DNA of 40,754 nt, taken from NCBI GenBank assembly GCA_015064805.1, contig SVRN01000018.1:1-40754 (forward strand), read 5' to 3'. Below the pieces are notes generated by a model, which saw only the letters and a program-made list of their open reading frames with translations, was not told where the DNA came from and did not search any database. Shown piece by piece: positions 39,815 to 40,754 of the stretch (the first letter of the stretch is position 1; the number at the start of each line of letters is the position of its first letter). A program made the translations under genes and the position numbers. This DNA comes from Oscillospiraceae bacterium. GTDB taxonomy: Bacteria > Bacillota > Clostridia > Oscillospirales > CAG-272.

Positions 39815-40754
39815 ATGAAAACTAAAAAACTAACTTTTATAGAATCCGTTATGTTGGTTGCCGGCGCAGGTATCGGAACAGGCATACTTACCATTCCGTA
39901 TGCCATCAGCAAAATCGGCGTATTTGGAACGCTTGTAGCTCTTGCACTTGCCTATGCCGTCAGCGCGGTGATGTATCTTATCATCGCAGACCTAACGCGA
40001 AACTCTGAAAAGCCAGAGGATCTATTGGCTATACTCGACGAGCATCTGTTCAGCGGAAAAGGAAAAAAGGCACTTAACATTACCTTTCTTGTTCTGCTCA
40101 TATTGCTGTTGCTTGAAAACTTGGTAGTATATATTCTTTGTGCCGGAAACGTTCTCACCGATCTGCTCGGAATTAACAGTACGGCAACTCAGATCATCTT
40201 TTATGCGCTTGCATCTGTTGTGATTATTTTCGGAGTCAAGGGTATGGGCGTCGGTGAAAAGCTGTCTATGCTTTTGATTGGCTCTGCTGTACTTGTACTT
40301 ATGGTTCTGTCCTTCCTCAATGTGAAGGGATCACTCAACTTCTCCTTTGGCGCGCCAAGTACCGTCTTTGCGGTATACGGACTGTTTATGTTCGCGTTTT
40401 CCGCCATCTTTTCCATCATTCAGGTGTGTAACCATATTGAAAAGAAAGAACTGACAGGCAAAGCAGTTATCGGAGGTCTTTCACTTAACGCATTGATCAC
40501 AGTTGCATTTACCGTGGCTGTTATTCTCGGCTCAGATACTGTTACGGAGATCGCAACCATAGGTCTTTCCGAGAGCATTGGTATCCCGTTTGTCAAGATA
40601 CTCTGCTCGGTTCTTGTATTACTTGCCATGTTTACTTCCTTCTGGTCAAGCGGCTTTGCGTTTGCCGACGTGGTCGGTGGACAGTTCGGTTTATCCACAA
40701 GAATCTCTTGGTTTATTGCTACCATTCCTGCGCTTTTAATTGCTGTCCTTCTGC
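39815..40754 (+). CDS. Amino-acid permease (HAAAP/AAAP-type), truncated at right edge
   Basis: 313 codons are visible with no stop before the edge. The start MKTKKLTFIESVMLVAGAGIG runs into GTGILTIPYAISKIG, the first-helix glycine motif of the aromatic/neutral amino-acid permease group. About nine hydrophobic helices follow, including the CNHIEKKELTGKAVIGG loop. It is a secondary transporter for an amino acid, most likely aromatic or branched. The ATG at 39815 has AAGGA eight bases before it. The gene has its own promoter. Confidence 0.85.
   Translation, partial: MKTKKLTFIESVMLVAGAGIGTGILTIPYAISKIGVFGTLVALALAYAVSAVMYLIIADLTRNSEKPEDLLAILDEHLFSGKGKKALNITFLVLLILLLLENLVVYILCAGNVLTDLLGINSTATQIIFYALASVVIIFGVKGMGVGEKLSMLLIGSAVLVLMVLSFLNVKGSLNFSFGAPSTVFAVYGLFMFAFSAIFSIIQVCNHIEKKELTGKAVIGGLSLNALITVAFTVAVILGSDTVTEIATIGLSESIGIPFVKILCSVLVLLAMFTSFWSSGFAFADVVGGQFGLSTRISWFIATIPALLIAVLL

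Overview
The window looks like a chromosomal stretch of a spore-forming member of the Clostridia (Bacillota), moderately GC-rich. The evidence is direct: both subunits of dipicolinate synthase (dpaA, dpaB) beside a LysM/GH18 spore-type hydrolase, a T-box leader in front of pheST, and the Firmicutes-typical set MecA, NrdR, DUF896 and an L19 gene with a candidate leader. Most vegetative promoters are close to the sigma-A consensus, usually with a 17-bp spacer, and many genes are bounded by clear intrinsic terminators. I see no CRISPR array, transposase, integrase or prophage module. The left and right ends cut through genes.

Layout. 1-2715: a truncated membrane protein, then a leftward operon of a GT8 glycosyltransferase and two acyltransferases, with a direct-repeat array upstream of its promoter. 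2912-4925: rplS with a candidate L19 leader and a MOP-family flippase. 5064-8580: two tandem ECF sigma factor / single-pass membrane partner pairs, each pair translationally coupled. 8669-12058: a HAD hydrolase, then a leftward operon of a membrane protein, cysteine synthase and a ribokinase-type PfkB kinase. 12062-15911: mecA divergent from a fused feoA-feoB gene, and a two-helix membrane protein.

15914-20459: a leftward operon running DUF896, tsaE, tsaB, rpiB, ispD, ispF, rpe and a small membrane protein (t6A modification, pentose phosphate and MEP isoprenoid steps). It is interrupted between ispF and rpe by about 230 bp of strongly self-complementary sequence that may encode a structured RNA. 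20505-24084: an HD-domain hydrolase, and DUF1846 with an ADP-ribosylglycohydrolase. 24119-24317: an intergenic region made of three nested palindromes. 24331-28144: pheS-pheT under a T-box.

28267-34165: a BspA-type leucine-rich-repeat lipoprotein, a YwaF-like membrane protein, a GxGYxYP-family protein overlapping an endonuclease/exonuclease/phosphatase lipoprotein, tRNA-Thr(GGT) and a small lipoprotein. 34224-39199: enolase, then the LysM-GH18 / dpaA / dpaB sporulation group and nrdR. 39291-40754: a small DUF6809-like protein and a truncated amino-acid permease.

The most interesting candidates are the duplicated sigma/partner modules, whose membrane-anchor segments are nearly identical at DNA level while the ectodomains are unrelated, and the structured region between ispF and rpe. 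All functions come from motif reading only; no database search was possible.
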